The notes: generated from the letters alone by a model not told the origin. A DNA stretch of 45,715 nt from an uncultured Opitutia bacterium (GCA_903840415.1 CAIMFY010000003.1:1-45715), one strand, 5' to 3'. Shown: positions 1 to 8,442, counted from the stretch's first letter. Translations and numbers: made by a program.

Positions 1-220
1 AATCGACCTTTGCCGACAGTTGTTTGGGGATCGAATTGAACTGCCGGGCCGTGATGCGGTGCTCGGTGATGAACCGGCGCTTGGCGTCGGTGAGCTTTTC
101 GCCTCGAGCGTAGAGCGCACTAAAGAGCAGGCGTTCGAGGCGCGAGAACAACGCGGCGCATTGCTCCAACGCCGGATCATTATCCGACGTCGTCAGCTTT
201 GCTTCCACGGTGATTGCCAT
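1..220 (-). CDS. Partial IS605 OrfB/TnpB-like transposon protein (N-terminus only)
   Basis: An open frame reads leftwards from the ATG at 220-218 and leaves the window after 73 residues without a stop, so only the N-terminus is visible. It starts MAITVEAKLT and contains a basic stretch, KRRFITEHRITARQFNSI (about residues 46-63), preceded by the helical segment CAALFSRLERLLFSALY. From memory, this pattern of a short beta lead, a helix with LERLLF, then KR.FI..H.ITARQFN is found at the start of OrfB/TnpB-like proteins of IS200/IS605 elements, whose relatives are RNA-guided nucleases. The catalytic RuvC-like part would lie outside the window, so activity cannot be judged. No neighbour on the same strand is seen. 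The family call rests on a short stretch and is tentative. Confidence 0.5.
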   Translation of the reverse strand, partial: MAITVEAKLTTSDNDPALEQCAALFSRLERLLFSALYARGEKLTDAKRRFITEHRITARQFNSIPKQLSAKVD

Positions 221-388
221 AGTGTTCAATTGCACACATTTAGGCGCAATGGCAAGATTTTCCGCTGTGTTGGACGGCAAAGTTTCGCGTTAAACGCCTA
301 CAAAAGCCCATGAAATCGGCTGCTGCTGGCAACCCTTCCGTCTGATGGGTTGCCTCGGCGCCTCGCTACCGGCAAACTGAATTGCGCT

Positions 389-1111
389 GTGAACCTCATC
401 CTCTTTGAACCCGCCGAGATCGCCGGGCCGCTGTCGCGCCACGACACGCGCGCCGCGCACATCCTCGACGTGTTGCGGCGGAAGCCCGGCGACACGTTTG
501 ATGCCGGTCTCGTCAACGGCCCGCGCGGCAAAGGCACGCTCGCCACTGTCAACGCCGAGTTGCTCACGCTCACTTTCACTTGGGACGCCCTGCCGCCTCC
601 GCCACTCGCACCCATCACGCTCCTCGTCGGACTGCCGCGCCCGCAAACGGTGCGGAAGATTTTGCACGCCGCGACCGAACTCGGCGTCGCGGTGGTGCAT
701 TTCGTTGCCACGGAAAAAAGCGAGCCGGGCTACGCGCAGAGCACGCTCTGGTCGTCCGGCGAATGGCGCCGGCATCTCCTCGAGGCCGCGCAACAAGCGT
801 TCGACACGCGCCTGCCCGAGGTCACCCACGACCGCTCGCTCGCCGCCGCCCTCGCGGCGCTTGCAAAAAATTTCACTCGCTTCGCCCTCGACAACTACGA
901 GGCAACCGCACCCTTCAGCGAGTGTCACCTCATGGGCGACGCTCCTGTCGCGCTCGCCTTCGGCCCCGAACGCGGCTGGTCCCGGCTCGACCGCGAGGCG
1001 CTGCGCGCCCACGGCTTCACCCTCGCCCACCTCGGCGCGCGCGTGCTGCGCACCGAGACGGCCACCGTCGCCGCGATCGCCCTCGTCAAGGCGCGGCTCC
1101 GTCTGCTCTGA
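389..1111 (+). CDS. rsmE: 16S rRNA (uracil-1498-N3)-methyltransferase RsmE
   Basis: This is a SPOUT-fold enzyme that methylates N3 of U1498 in 16S rRNA using S-adenosylmethionine, in the cytoplasm. About 240 residues match the usual family length. The N-terminal PUA-like part begins NLILFEPAEI and includes the typical early segment DTRAAHILDVLR. The knotted C-terminal part shows FGPERGWS and the terminal sequence LGARVLRTETATVAAIAL, the usual RsmE cofactor-binding loop. A TTG at 350 would add 13 residues, but homology starts at the GTG at 389, which is preferred. The gene stands alone, with 109 bp to the next plus-strand gene. There is no clear Shine-Dalgarno sequence. The assignment is firm; the exact start is slightly less so. 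Confidence 0.93.
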   Translation: MNLILFEPAEIAGPLSRHDTRAAHILDVLRRKPGDTFDAGLVNGPRGKGTLATVNAELLTLTFTWDALPPPPLAPITLLVGLPRPQTVRKILHAATELGVAVVHFVATEKSEPGYAQSTLWSSGEWRRHLLEAAQQAFDTRLPEVTHDRSLAAALAALAKNFTRFALDNYEATAPFSECHLMGDAPVALAFGPERGWSRLDREALRAHGFTLAHLGARVLRTETATVAAIALVKARLRLL

Positions 1112-1220
1112 AAACGCGACCTCCCCGCGAGCACTCGCACCAACTACGCAGGCGATTCCGCTTTCGCGACCGGGAGCGTGCGGCTAAAAATCTGCCCGCT
1201 CCCGTTTTCGGCTTTTCTCC

Positions 1221-2570
1221 ATGAGTGATCCCGTGCCCACCCCGCCCGGCGCCGCGCCGGCTCCCACCACACCCCAATTGCGTTTCGCTCGCGCGATCGT
1301 CATCGCCGCGCTTGCGCTGGCGCTGAGCTTTCTTGGATTGCTCAACGCCATCACGAGCGTGCCGTTGATTCGCGACAGCCTTGGCCCGCTCGTGTGGGAG
1401 CACAAAGCCGATTCACCGGCTGCGATCCTCGTGACGCTCGCGGTCGCGGTGCTCGTGCCGATCATCGCACTGATCATTTGCAGCCGCCGCGGCTGGCTGC
1501 GCTGGCCGCAACTCGTGGCCCTCTCGGCGATCGTGTTGGCAACATTCGTTTACCTCAGTTGGGACGAGCCGACCGTGCGCCGACCGTTGACGATGGACGA
1601 ACTTTCCCCGCCGCTGCCCGGCGACGAGGCGACGTTTCAAGTTTTTCTGCGCTACGCCAAAAACTCGCCGGCCGCCAACGCCGTCAAATCGCCCAAAACG
1701 ACCACCCTCGTAGCCGAAAGCAATTTCGCCACCAAGCCGGAACCGTGGGCGCAGTTTCTCCGCGAACACCGCGCCGACGTCGAAGCGGACTGGGCCGCAC
1801 TCGCACCGGTGCGCTCGTGGTGGGACGAGCTCGCCGCGCAGCCCCGCATCGGCGATCTCACCCCGCCCCGCCCCGACGCTCCGATCATCGCGTTTCAAGC
1901 GGTGCGCGCCTACACGCAGATCGCGGTCGCCGTCGCCTGCCTGCAGGCGCTCGATGGGCACGGCGACGAAGCGATGGCCACGGTCACGCGGCTCTACGAT
2001 GTCGCGCGCAAGTTCGAGCCCAACTCCCGCACGCTGGTCCGCACAATGGTCGGCAAAGTCATGCAACGGATGGCCCTGCAGGCCGGCGGCTTCGTGCTCG
2101 ACCATGCCGCGGTCTCACCCGCGAGTCGCGCGACGTTTGCCGCGGAGATTTCAGCCGGCGCCCTCGGAGCCGCCGGCGCACGGAGGCTCATCTTGATCGA
2201 GTATGCGTTTTTTCAGCCGATGTTTTCGCTCTTTATCGGCGGCACCGCGATCGGCGGCCAAGAGGACCAGCGAATTTTTCAACAAGTCGTCCATTACCTT
2301 GGCCACCTCGTTGTCAATCCCATCGCGACACAAAATTTCGTCGGCGACCGCTATTATGCACTTGCCGCGCTCGCTGCGGAACGCCGACTCGGCGAACTCG
2401 AGGTGAACAAAGGCCCGATCGATCGCGATTCTCGTGGCGGTTATCGCGTGAAAAATATCGGCGGCCGGCTCTTCGCCGACGCGGCGATGCCCGCGCTTTC
2501 GAAGGTCACGAAGTCTTACTGGGACATCGAAGACCTGCGCGTCGCGTTGCTCGCGCGACTCAAGTCATAG
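1221..2570 (+). CDS. Uncharacterised membrane protein, three N-terminal helices
   Basis: I do not recognise a family for this 449-residue protein. A Pro/Ala-rich cytoplasmic start (residues 1-22) is followed by three predicted membrane helices at about residues 24-45, 69-88 and 95-112. The rest (about 115-449) is a mostly helical soluble domain with no obvious catalytic motif. That domain contains an Ala-rich helical stretch, AYTQIAVAVACLQALDGHGDEA, reminiscent of TPR-like helical hairpins. It may be a membrane-anchored scaffold exposed to the periplasm or cytoplasm, which is inference only. The ATG at 1221 follows a 109-bp gap after rsmE. The 3' end overlaps the end of the convergent rsmD by 11 bp, so the two genes share a termination region. 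Confidence 0.75.
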   Translation: MSDPVPTPPGAAPAPTTPQLRFARAIVIAALALALSFLGLLNAITSVPLIRDSLGPLVWEHKADSPAAILVTLAVAVLVPIIALIICSRRGWLRWPQLVALSAIVLATFVYLSWDEPTVRRPLTMDELSPPLPGDEATFQVFLRYAKNSPAANAVKSPKTTTLVAESNFATKPEPWAQFLREHRADVEADWAALAPVRSWWDELAAQPRIGDLTPPRPDAPIIAFQAVRAYTQIAVAVACLQALDGHGDEAMATVTRLYDVARKFEPNSRTLVRTMVGKVMQRMALQAGGFVLDHAAVSPASRATFAAEISAGALGAAGARRLILIEYAFFQPMFSLFIGGTAIGGQEDQRIFQQVVHYLGHLVVNPIATQNFVGDRYYALAALAAERRLGELEVNKGPIDRDSRGGYRVKNIGGRLFADAAMPALSKVTKSYWDIEDLRVALLARLKS

Positions 2571-3135
2571 CACTCGCGCGCCGAAAAAACGCCACGGTCG
2601 GCTGCCGGGCGCCCTTGCCGAGGCGTTTCAACAGCGCCCAACCCGGCGGCGCGAGTTCGAGTTCCCCCGGCAGCTCGAAGACGATGATTGCTTCGGGCTT
2701 CGGTGCGAGCGCCTCGGTCAGTCGCACAAAAAGCGCCGGCGCGAGTTCAGGGATGAGCTCATAGGGCGGATCGATGAAGACTAGATCCGGTGCGACGGCA
2801 CTGCCAAGCGGCACGTGGCGGGCGTCGGTTTGCAGCACGGAAAATTCTCGAATGTCGCGGCCGGCGCTCTTGCACACGGCGGCGAGATTTTGGCGCACGC
2901 AAGTCGCAGCCTTCCCATTCTGCTCCACGAACACACCGCCCGCCGAACCGCGGCTCACCGCCTCAAGTCCATAAGCCCCGCTGCCCGCGAACAGATCGAG
3001 AAACTGCGCGCCGACCACACTCGTGCCCAAGCTCGAAAAAACCGCCTGCCGCATGCCGTCGGTCGCCGGCCGCGTCGCATCGCCCTTGGGTGTCACGAGC
3101 GTGATGCCACGCGCGATGCCGCCGCTTATGCGCAT
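2560..3135 (-). CDS. rsmD: 16S rRNA (guanine-966-N2)-methyltransferase RsmD
   Basis: RsmD methylates N2 of G966 of 16S rRNA in the 30S subunit. The 191-residue product has the family start MRISGGIARG and the TRPATDGMRQAVFSSL segment. A class I SAM-binding motif (DLFAGSGAYGLEA, residues 47-59) follows. The catalytic DPPY tetrapeptide of N2-guanine methyltransferases is at residues 122-125. The gene is complete. It converges with the preceding membrane-protein gene and diverges from the metallo-hydrolase gene, with 65 bp between the two starts. A second rRNA methyltransferase, rsmE, lies 1.5 kb away on the other strand. No operon partner is visible. Confidence 0.93.
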   Translation of the reverse strand: MRISGGIARGITLVTPKGDATRPATDGMRQAVFSSLGTSVVGAQFLDLFAGSGAYGLEAVSRGSAGGVFVEQNGKAATCVRQNLAAVCKSAGRDIREFSVLQTDARHVPLGSAVAPDLVFIDPPYELIPELAPALFVRLTEALAPKPEAIIVFELPGELELAPPGWALLKRLGKGARQPTVAFFRRASAMT

Positions 3136-3200
3136 GGTGTGGCCTCCCAGAGGAAAAGTTGCCTTGCGCGGAATTTCTCATTCATAGCGACGTTTCCACG

Positions 3201-4166
3201 ATGACACCGCTGCGTTCCGACCACTTCAACGGGAAAACATTTTTCAGTCGCGGTCACGTCAACCGCAACTGGCTCGAGGTGCTGCGCTGGCGCCTGACCA
3301 GCCGCGGCTCGCGCTGGCCGGCGCGCGTCGAACTCACGCCGCAACCGCCGCCGCCCGCGCCGCGGGGCGACGAAATCGTCGCCACCTGGATCGGTCACGC
3401 GACGTGGCTCGTGCAAACGACGCGCGGAAATTTTCTGTTCGATCCGGTTTTCTCTGAGCGGGCGAGTCCGTTGCAGTGGGCCGGACCGCGGCGGGCGCAT
3501 CCGCCGGGGCTCGCGTTGGCGGAGCTGCCGCGGATCGACACGGTTTTTCTCAGCCACGATCACTACGACCACTGCGATGCGCCGACGTTGCGGCGGCTAG
3601 CCGCCGACCATGCGCCGCTCTTCGTGACGCCGCTGCGAAATGGCGATTTGCTCACCGCCGTAGGCGCGCAACGCGTCGTGGAACTCGACTGGTGGCAAAC
3701 GCTGTCGCCCGCTGCCGGCGTAGAGGTGGCGCTGACACCGACGCGCCATTGGAGCAACCGCCTCGGCGCTCCGCGCAACCACCGGTTGTGGGGCGGATTT
3801 TTTCTCACGCTCGGGGCGGCGGCGAACGCCAAGCGCCTTTGGTTCGCCGGCGACACCGGTTATGACGCCGACTCGTTTCGCGCCATCGCCGCCCGCTGCG
3901 GCGCGCCCGACCTCGCGCTGATTCCGATCGGGGCCTATGAGCCGCGGTGGTTCATGGCGCCGATGCACATGAATCCCGCCGAAGCCGTCGCCGCGCACCG
4001 CGACGTCGGCGCACGACGGAGCGTGGCGATGCATTGGGGCACATTTCAGCTGACGGACGAGGCCCGGGAGGCGCCGGTGGAGGCGCTGGCCGCCGCCCGG
4101 CAGGCGGCGGCCGTGGCGGAGGGTGAATTTGGCGTGCTGGAGCCGGGCGCTAGCATCGTCGCCTGA
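3201..4166 (+). CDS. Metallo-beta-lactamase-fold hydrolase, NAPE-PLD/UlaG-like
   Basis: This 321-residue protein has a complete metal-binding set: the GHATW motif (His66), SHDHYDH (His119, His121, Asp123, His124), His183 in TRHWSNR, Asp218 in FAGDTGYD and His278 in AMHWG. The arrangement is that of the UlaG/NAPE-phospholipase D branch. The start SDHFNGKTFF matches the SDHF.G..F opening common in that branch, so the ATG at 3201 is preferred over the TTG at 3159. The natural substrate cannot be deduced; family members cleave phosphodiesters or lactones. There is no signal peptide, so it is probably cytoplasmic. The gene is monocistronic and followed by a strong inverted repeat. Confidence 0.85.
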   Translation: MTPLRSDHFNGKTFFSRGHVNRNWLEVLRWRLTSRGSRWPARVELTPQPPPPAPRGDEIVATWIGHATWLVQTTRGNFLFDPVFSERASPLQWAGPRRAHPPGLALAELPRIDTVFLSHDHYDHCDAPTLRRLAADHAPLFVTPLRNGDLLTAVGAQRVVELDWWQTLSPAAGVEVALTPTRHWSNRLGAPRNHRLWGGFFLTLGAAANAKRLWFAGDTGYDADSFRAIAARCGAPDLALIPIGAYEPRWFMAPMHMNPAEAVAAHRDVGARRSVAMHWGTFQLTDEAREAPVEALAAARQAAAVAEGEFGVLEPGASIVA

Positions 4167-4191
4167 TCGGCACGCGGCTGGCGGAAACGGA

Positions 4192-4213
4192 GCGAGGTTC
4201 CGAGGAACCTCGC
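4192..4213 (+). terminator. 10-bp perfect inverted repeat, possible terminator
   Basis: Arms 4192-4201 and 4204-4213 are perfectly complementary around a central GA. The repeat lies 26 bp after the stop of the metallo-hydrolase gene. There is no T-run on either side, so it may be a weak terminator, an RNA-stabilising hairpin or a protein-binding palindrome. Confidence 0.4.
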
Positions 4214-4363
4214 CGCCAAATGCAGTTCCACATGAAGCACATAAAATTTGCACCTGCGCACGAACTTGCCACTGTCCGAACCTGTATATCTACGCTTCCG
4301 GGCTGAGCCGACCCAGTCCGGCGGCGGCGGTGCGCTTGGCGTGCCGTTACCACTCGCTGCAGC

Positions 4364-5872
4364 ATGAAACTCAACCGACTAACCGCCCTCCTTGGCCTCG
4401 CCGCCATGGTCGCAGCCGCGCGGGCCGAGGTCGCAGAACGCGAGCAAAACGCCTGGCCGTTTACCGTCACGCGCTCCGATGCGGCCGGCCAACCCGCGGC
4501 GTGGAGCGCCGGCGGTCCGCTGCTGTTTTCCGTGCCGGCTGCGGACGGCGGCAAGCAGTCTGGCTTGCGACCGGTTTGGGTGCAGACGACCGGTATCCGC
4601 GGTGATTTCCGCTCCGCGTATTTTCTTTATCCAGTCTTTTCCTACTCGAGCGACACCGAGTCCTACAAATGGACCGTGCTCAACCTCATCAACCGATCTG
4701 GGCGCGTCGCCGGTGCACCGACACCGCCCAGCGATCTCGAAAGCCACGAAGGCTTCGATGTGTGGCCGTTTTGGTTTTCCCGCGAGAGCAGCGATCCAGC
4801 GGCCAGCTACCACGCGCTGTTCCCGGTCGCGGGCACGATCAAACACCGCCTCGGCTTCGATCGGCTGTCGTGGTTCGCGTGGCCGCTCTACCTCCGATCC
4901 GAGTCGAAAGGCGTGGTGACGACGGCGACCCCGTGGCCGTTCCTGCGCGTGGCGAGTGGCGCGGCGAGCGGCTTCGCGGTCTGGCCACTCTTCGGTTGGC
5001 AGGATCACCCTGGTGTTTCGCGGCACGAATTTTATCTCTGGCCGCTGGGCTACAACAACACCACGGCCCCTGCGGCTGACGCCCCGGCCGGCACGCCGCC
5101 CGTCCGCGAGTATGCCGTGCTGCCGTTTTATGCGCACGCCTCGGGCCCCGGCTATGCCGGCGAGACGTTCCTCTGGCCGTTCTTCGGCTACACCGATCGC
5201 ACCGCACCGGAGCGTTATCACGAGACGCGTTACTTCTGGCCGCTGCTCGTCCAAGGCCACGGCCAAGATCACGACATCAACCGCTGGGCGCCACTCTACA
5301 CCCACTCGAACCTCCACGGCTACGACAAGACGTGGATTGCGTGGCCGCTGCTCAGGCAACTGCGCTGGACGTCGAACGGCGTCGCGGAAACGAAGACGCA
5401 GCTCCTCTATTTTTTCTACTGGTCGCGCGTGCAACGCAGCCCGACGAACCCGAAACTTCCCGCCGCCTCCATCACTCATGTGTGGCCGCTCGTAACGGTG
5501 TGGGACAACGGCGCCGGCCGCCGCCAATGGCAGTTTCCGAGCCCGTTTGAAGTGTTTTTTCCCGGCAACGAAAAAGTCCGCGCCGCGTGGTCGCCGCTCG
5601 TCTCGCTCGTGCGCTACGACCAGCGCACGCCCGGCGACGCCCGCACCTCGGTCCTCTGGGATGCCGTCACCTGGGAGCAACGCGCCACCGACCGATCCAC
5701 CGAATTTCACCTCGGCCCGCTGTTCAGCATGACGACGCACGCCGGTGAGCGCCGCATCGCACTCGGCAACGGCTTGGTGTCGTTCCGGCTCACGCCCACC
5801 GCAGGTTGGCGGCTCTTCTGGTTAGATTTTCGGTCGAAACCGACTACCGTGCCTGCTCCGCCAGCTCCCTGA
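4364..5872 (+). CDS. Secreted Trp-Pro repeat protein in the mla operon
   Basis: I do not recognise a named family for this 502-residue protein. A Sec signal peptide occupies residues 1-21 (MKLNRLTALLGLAAMVAAARA). The mature part contains about a dozen units spaced 15-40 residues apart, each an aromatic/aliphatic strand ending in W-P-[FL] plus aromatics: DVWPFWF, FAWPLYL, TPWPFLR, AVWPLFG, YLWPLGY, FLWPFFG, YFWPLLV, IAWPLLR, HVWPLVT. Alternating hydrophobic and polar residues suggest beta strands, so a beta-barrel or beta-propeller at the outer membrane or in the periplasm is plausible. The stop is one base before the mlaE start, so it is almost certainly co-transcribed with mlaEFD and may serve the same lipid pathway. 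That role is inference from position only. Confidence 0.8.
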   Translation: MKLNRLTALLGLAAMVAAARAEVAEREQNAWPFTVTRSDAAGQPAAWSAGGPLLFSVPAADGGKQSGLRPVWVQTTGIRGDFRSAYFLYPVFSYSSDTESYKWTVLNLINRSGRVAGAPTPPSDLESHEGFDVWPFWFSRESSDPAASYHALFPVAGTIKHRLGFDRLSWFAWPLYLRSESKGVVTTATPWPFLRVASGAASGFAVWPLFGWQDHPGVSRHEFYLWPLGYNNTTAPAADAPAGTPPVREYAVLPFYAHASGPGYAGETFLWPFFGYTDRTAPERYHETRYFWPLLVQGHGQDHDINRWAPLYTHSNLHGYDKTWIAWPLLRQLRWTSNGVAETKTQLLYFFYWSRVQRSPTNPKLPAASITHVWPLVTVWDNGAGRRQWQFPSPFEVFFPGNEKVRAAWSPLVSLVRYDQRTPGDARTSVLWDAVTWEQRATDRSTEFHLGPLFSMTTHAGERRIALGNGLVSFRLTPTAGWRLFWLDFRSKPTTVPAPPAP

Positions 5873-5873
5873 C

Positions 5874-6626
5874 ATGAAACAACTCAACAACATCCTCGAA
5901 GGTTTCGGCAGCACGTGGCTGTTGCTCGTGCGCTCGCTGTCTTACACGGCCACGCTGCCGCGGCAGTTTGGCCGCTTCGTCGAACAATGCTACCTCATCG
6001 GCTACACCACGCTGCCCATCGTCGCGATTCTGAGTTTCTTCATCGGCAGTGTGCTCGCGTTGCAAGCCGGCCGCTCGATGCAGGATTTCGGCACCCAGCA
6101 ATTCATCGGTTCGCTCGTCGGCCTCTCGATGGCCCGCGAACTCGGCCCGGTGATGGTGGCGATCCTGCTCGCCGGCCGCGTGGGCTCGGCCATCGCGGCC
6201 GAACTGGCCTCGATGAAGGTTTACCAGGAAGTCGACGCGCTCGAGACCATGAACATCCCGCCCGCCCGGATGCTCGTGCTGCCGCGGCTTGCCGCCGTGC
6301 TCGTGATGATGCCGGTGCTGACGATCATCGGCGATCTCGTCGGCTGGTTCGGCGGCGCCATCGTCGCGAAATACACCAAGATCATCAGCATTGAGCCGGA
6401 ATCCTACTTCGCGGTGCTGCGGCACTACACGCACTTCAACGACGTGATAAACGGCCTGATGAAAGCCGAACTCTTCGGCTTTGTCGTCGTGCTCGTCTGC
6501 TGCAACATCGGTCTCAACACCCGCGGCGGTCCGCGGGAAATCGGTGCCTCCGTCACGCGCGCCGTCGTCGTCTCGCTCATCCTCATCCTCGTGCTCGACT
6601 ACTTCGTCACGCAGGTCCTCACCTGA
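5874..6626 (+). CDS. mlaE: MlaE-type lipid ABC transporter permease
   Basis: This is the inner-membrane permease of the Mla-type phospholipid transporter, which works as a dimer with MlaF ATPases and MlaD hexamers between the inner and outer membranes. The 250-residue protein has an amphipathic N-terminal helix and about five membrane helices. Family hallmarks are visible: the SFFIGSVLALQ segment, the MARELGPVMVAILLAGRVGSA stretch around residues 84-104, and EVDALETMNI, the coupling region. Its start lies one base after the stop of the Trp-Pro repeat protein and its stop two bases before mlaF. No mlaB, mlaC or mlaA is seen in the window. Confidence 0.93.
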   Translation: MKQLNNILEGFGSTWLLLVRSLSYTATLPRQFGRFVEQCYLIGYTTLPIVAILSFFIGSVLALQAGRSMQDFGTQQFIGSLVGLSMARELGPVMVAILLAGRVGSAIAAELASMKVYQEVDALETMNIPPARMLVLPRLAAVLVMMPVLTIIGDLVGWFGGAIVAKYTKIISIEPESYFAVLRHYTHFNDVINGLMKAELFGFVVVLVCCNIGLNTRGGPREIGASVTRAVVVSLILILVLDYFVTQVLT

Positions 6627-6628
6627 AC

Positions 6629-7453
6629 ATGCCCTCCTCTCCCAGCCCCGCCGGTGCCACGCGCAACCCCTTCACGCAGGTGGAGACGGCCGCCGTCGGC
6701 GTCTCCGTCGAGCACCTGTCGAAAAATTTCGGCAGCCTTCAGGTGCTCAAGGACGTCACGTTCTCCGTCGAGCCCGGAGAAATCTTCGTGCTCATGGGCC
6801 CCAGCGGCTCGGGCAAAAGCGTCCTCCTAAAACACATTGTCGGCCTCGAGCTGCCGACCTCCGGTCGCGTGACCGTGGATGGCAAAGACGCCTCCTCCGA
6901 GGCGACGCGGGAACAGGTCCGCATGGCTCTCGTGTTTCAGTCCGGCGCGCTCTTCAACTCGCTCAGCGTTTACGACAACCTCGCGCTCTACCCGCGCGAG
7001 CACCAGATCACCGACGAAGCCGGCATTCGCGAGAAGGTGATGCACGCGCTGAAAATCCTCTCGCTCGACGGCGTCGACCAAAAGTCCCCGTCCGATCTTT
7101 CCGGCGGCATGAAGAAGCGCGTCGCGATCGCGCGTGCGCTCGTGATGGAGCCGCAGCTTATGCTCTATGACGAGCCCACCAGCGAACTCGACCCCGTGAC
7201 CTCCGCCACGATTAGCGAAATCATCGCGACGCTGAAGCAGGAATATCACGTCACGACCATCGTCGTCTCGCACGACCGCGAACTCGCCCTGAACATCTCC
7301 GACCGTGTCGGCATTCTCATGGACGGCGCGCTCATCAGCCTCGGGCCGCCCTCCGATTTGAAGGCGCCGACCGATCCGCACATTGCCGAATTCCTCTACC
7401 CAAAAATCGATTTGCAGCATCCCCGTTTTAAAAACTTGGAGACCACACCATGA
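6629..7453 (+). CDS. mlaF: MlaF-type lipid ABC transporter ATPase
   Basis: This is the cytoplasmic ATPase of the MlaFED complex. The 274-residue product carries the Walker A motif GPSGSGKS (57-64), the signature LSGGM (157-161), Walker B LMLYDEP (177-183) with Glu182 as the catalytic base, and the H-loop in VVSHD. About 25 extra N-terminal residues precede the ABC domain, compared with typical MlaF. The C-terminal tail (ending KNLETTP) may contact the partner subunit, as the E. coli MlaF tail does; that parallel is from family knowledge. The gene overlaps mlaD by 4 bp (ATGA), indicating translational coupling. Confidence 0.93.
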   Translation: MPSSPSPAGATRNPFTQVETAAVGVSVEHLSKNFGSLQVLKDVTFSVEPGEIFVLMGPSGSGKSVLLKHIVGLELPTSGRVTVDGKDASSEATREQVRMALVFQSGALFNSLSVYDNLALYPREHQITDEAGIREKVMHALKILSLDGVDQKSPSDLSGGMKKRVAIARALVMEPQLMLYDEPTSELDPVTSATISEIIATLKQEYHVTTIVVSHDRELALNISDRVGILMDGALISLGPPSDLKAPTDPHIAEFLYPKIDLQHPRFKNLETTP

Positions 7454-8442
7454 ACAACTCGCAACAAAATGCCCGCGTCGGGCTCTTCTTCCTGCTCGGG
7501 CTCGCGCTCATCTGGGTTACGTTTCAAACCCTCAACGGCGGCAAAATCTTCAAGGACCCCGGCTACACTATCATCGCCGGCTTCGAGAGCGTAAAGGAAC
7601 TCAAGCAAGGCGACGAAGTGCGCATGGCCGGGGTCAAAATCGGCTCCATCGAGCTGACTCGCCTCGCCGGCCGCCGCGCCGAAGCCGTCCTGCGCATCGA
7701 CCCCAAGATCGAAATCCGCAACGACGCCACCGCCTCCATCGTCATGGCCGGCCTGATCGGCACCAACTACATCGGCATCGATCTCGGCACAGCGGGCGCG
7801 CCGCCGCTGCGCGATGGCGCCGAAATCCACACTGAGGTCACCCCCGACCTCAATACCATCATGACCGAAGTCGGCGCACTCGGAAAAAAACTTGAGAGCG
7901 CCCTCGGCAGCATCAGCACCACGATCAACGGCGACGGCAAAACGCCCGGCCTCTTCCAAAAAATCGACAAGCTCGTCAGCGACAACGGCGAGAATGTGAA
8001 CGCTACAGTCTCAAACCTCCGCCAAGTCACCGATAAACTGAACAAAGGCGAAGGCACGCTCGGCAAGCTCATCAACGACTCGACGATGCACGACGAACTG
8101 CTCGCCAGCGTCGGCGAAATCAAGACCGCCGCCACCGACGCGAAAAACTTCATGGCCAACGCCCAGTCCATCATCGACCAAGTGAAGGCCGGCAAAGGCA
8201 CGATCGGCGCTCTGGTGTTCGACCAGAAGGCGGGCGACGACATCAAGCTGTCGATCGCGAACCTCCGCGCCGCCACCGACAAAATCGCGCGCGGCGAAGG
8301 CACGCTCGGCAAGCTGATCTACGACGACGCCATCGCCAAAGACGCTCAGGCCGTGCTGAAGAAAGCCAATTCCGCCCTCGACGGCCTCGACGACTCTGGC
8401 CCCATTACCGCCGTGGGCCTTGTGGCCAAGTCGCTCTTCTGA
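7450..8442 (+). CDS. mlaD: MlaD-type MCE-domain lipid-binding protein
   Basis: This is the membrane-anchored periplasmic subunit of the transporter; MCE domains form hexameric rings with a lipid pore. The 330-residue protein has a short cytoplasmic start, one membrane helix at about residues 10-27 and a single MCE domain at about 35-110. A long helical tail follows. The tail contains three copies of a G-x-G-T-[LI]-G-x-L unit (GEGTLGKLI, GKGTIGALV, GEGTLGKLI), spaced about 40-50 residues apart. This repeat occurs in many MlaD-like proteins of non-proteobacterial phyla and probably lengthens the tunnel or coiled region. The ATG overlaps the mlaF stop. It is the last clearly coupled gene of the operon. 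Confidence 0.92.
   Translation: MNNSQQNARVGLFFLLGLALIWVTFQTLNGGKIFKDPGYTIIAGFESVKELKQGDEVRMAGVKIGSIELTRLAGRRAEAVLRIDPKIEIRNDATASIVMAGLIGTNYIGIDLGTAGAPPLRDGAEIHTEVTPDLNTIMTEVGALGKKLESALGSISTTINGDGKTPGLFQKIDKLVSDNGENVNATVSNLRQVTDKLNKGEGTLGKLINDSTMHDELLASVGEIKTAATDAKNFMANAQSIIDQVKAGKGTIGALVFDQKAGDDIKLSIANLRAATDKIARGEGTLGKLIYDDAIAKDAQAVLKKANSALDGLDDSGPITAVGLVAKSLF

Noticed and set aside
290-1030. Minus-strand frame opposite rsmE
   Set aside because: rsmE shows the knotted-methyltransferase motifs on the plus strand. The opposite frame is low-complexity Glu/Arg-rich.
4379-5740. Long minus-strand frame across the Trp-Pro repeat protein
   Set aside because: The plus frame has a signal peptide and a regular repeat pattern and fits the operon spacing. 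The antisense frame has no such features.
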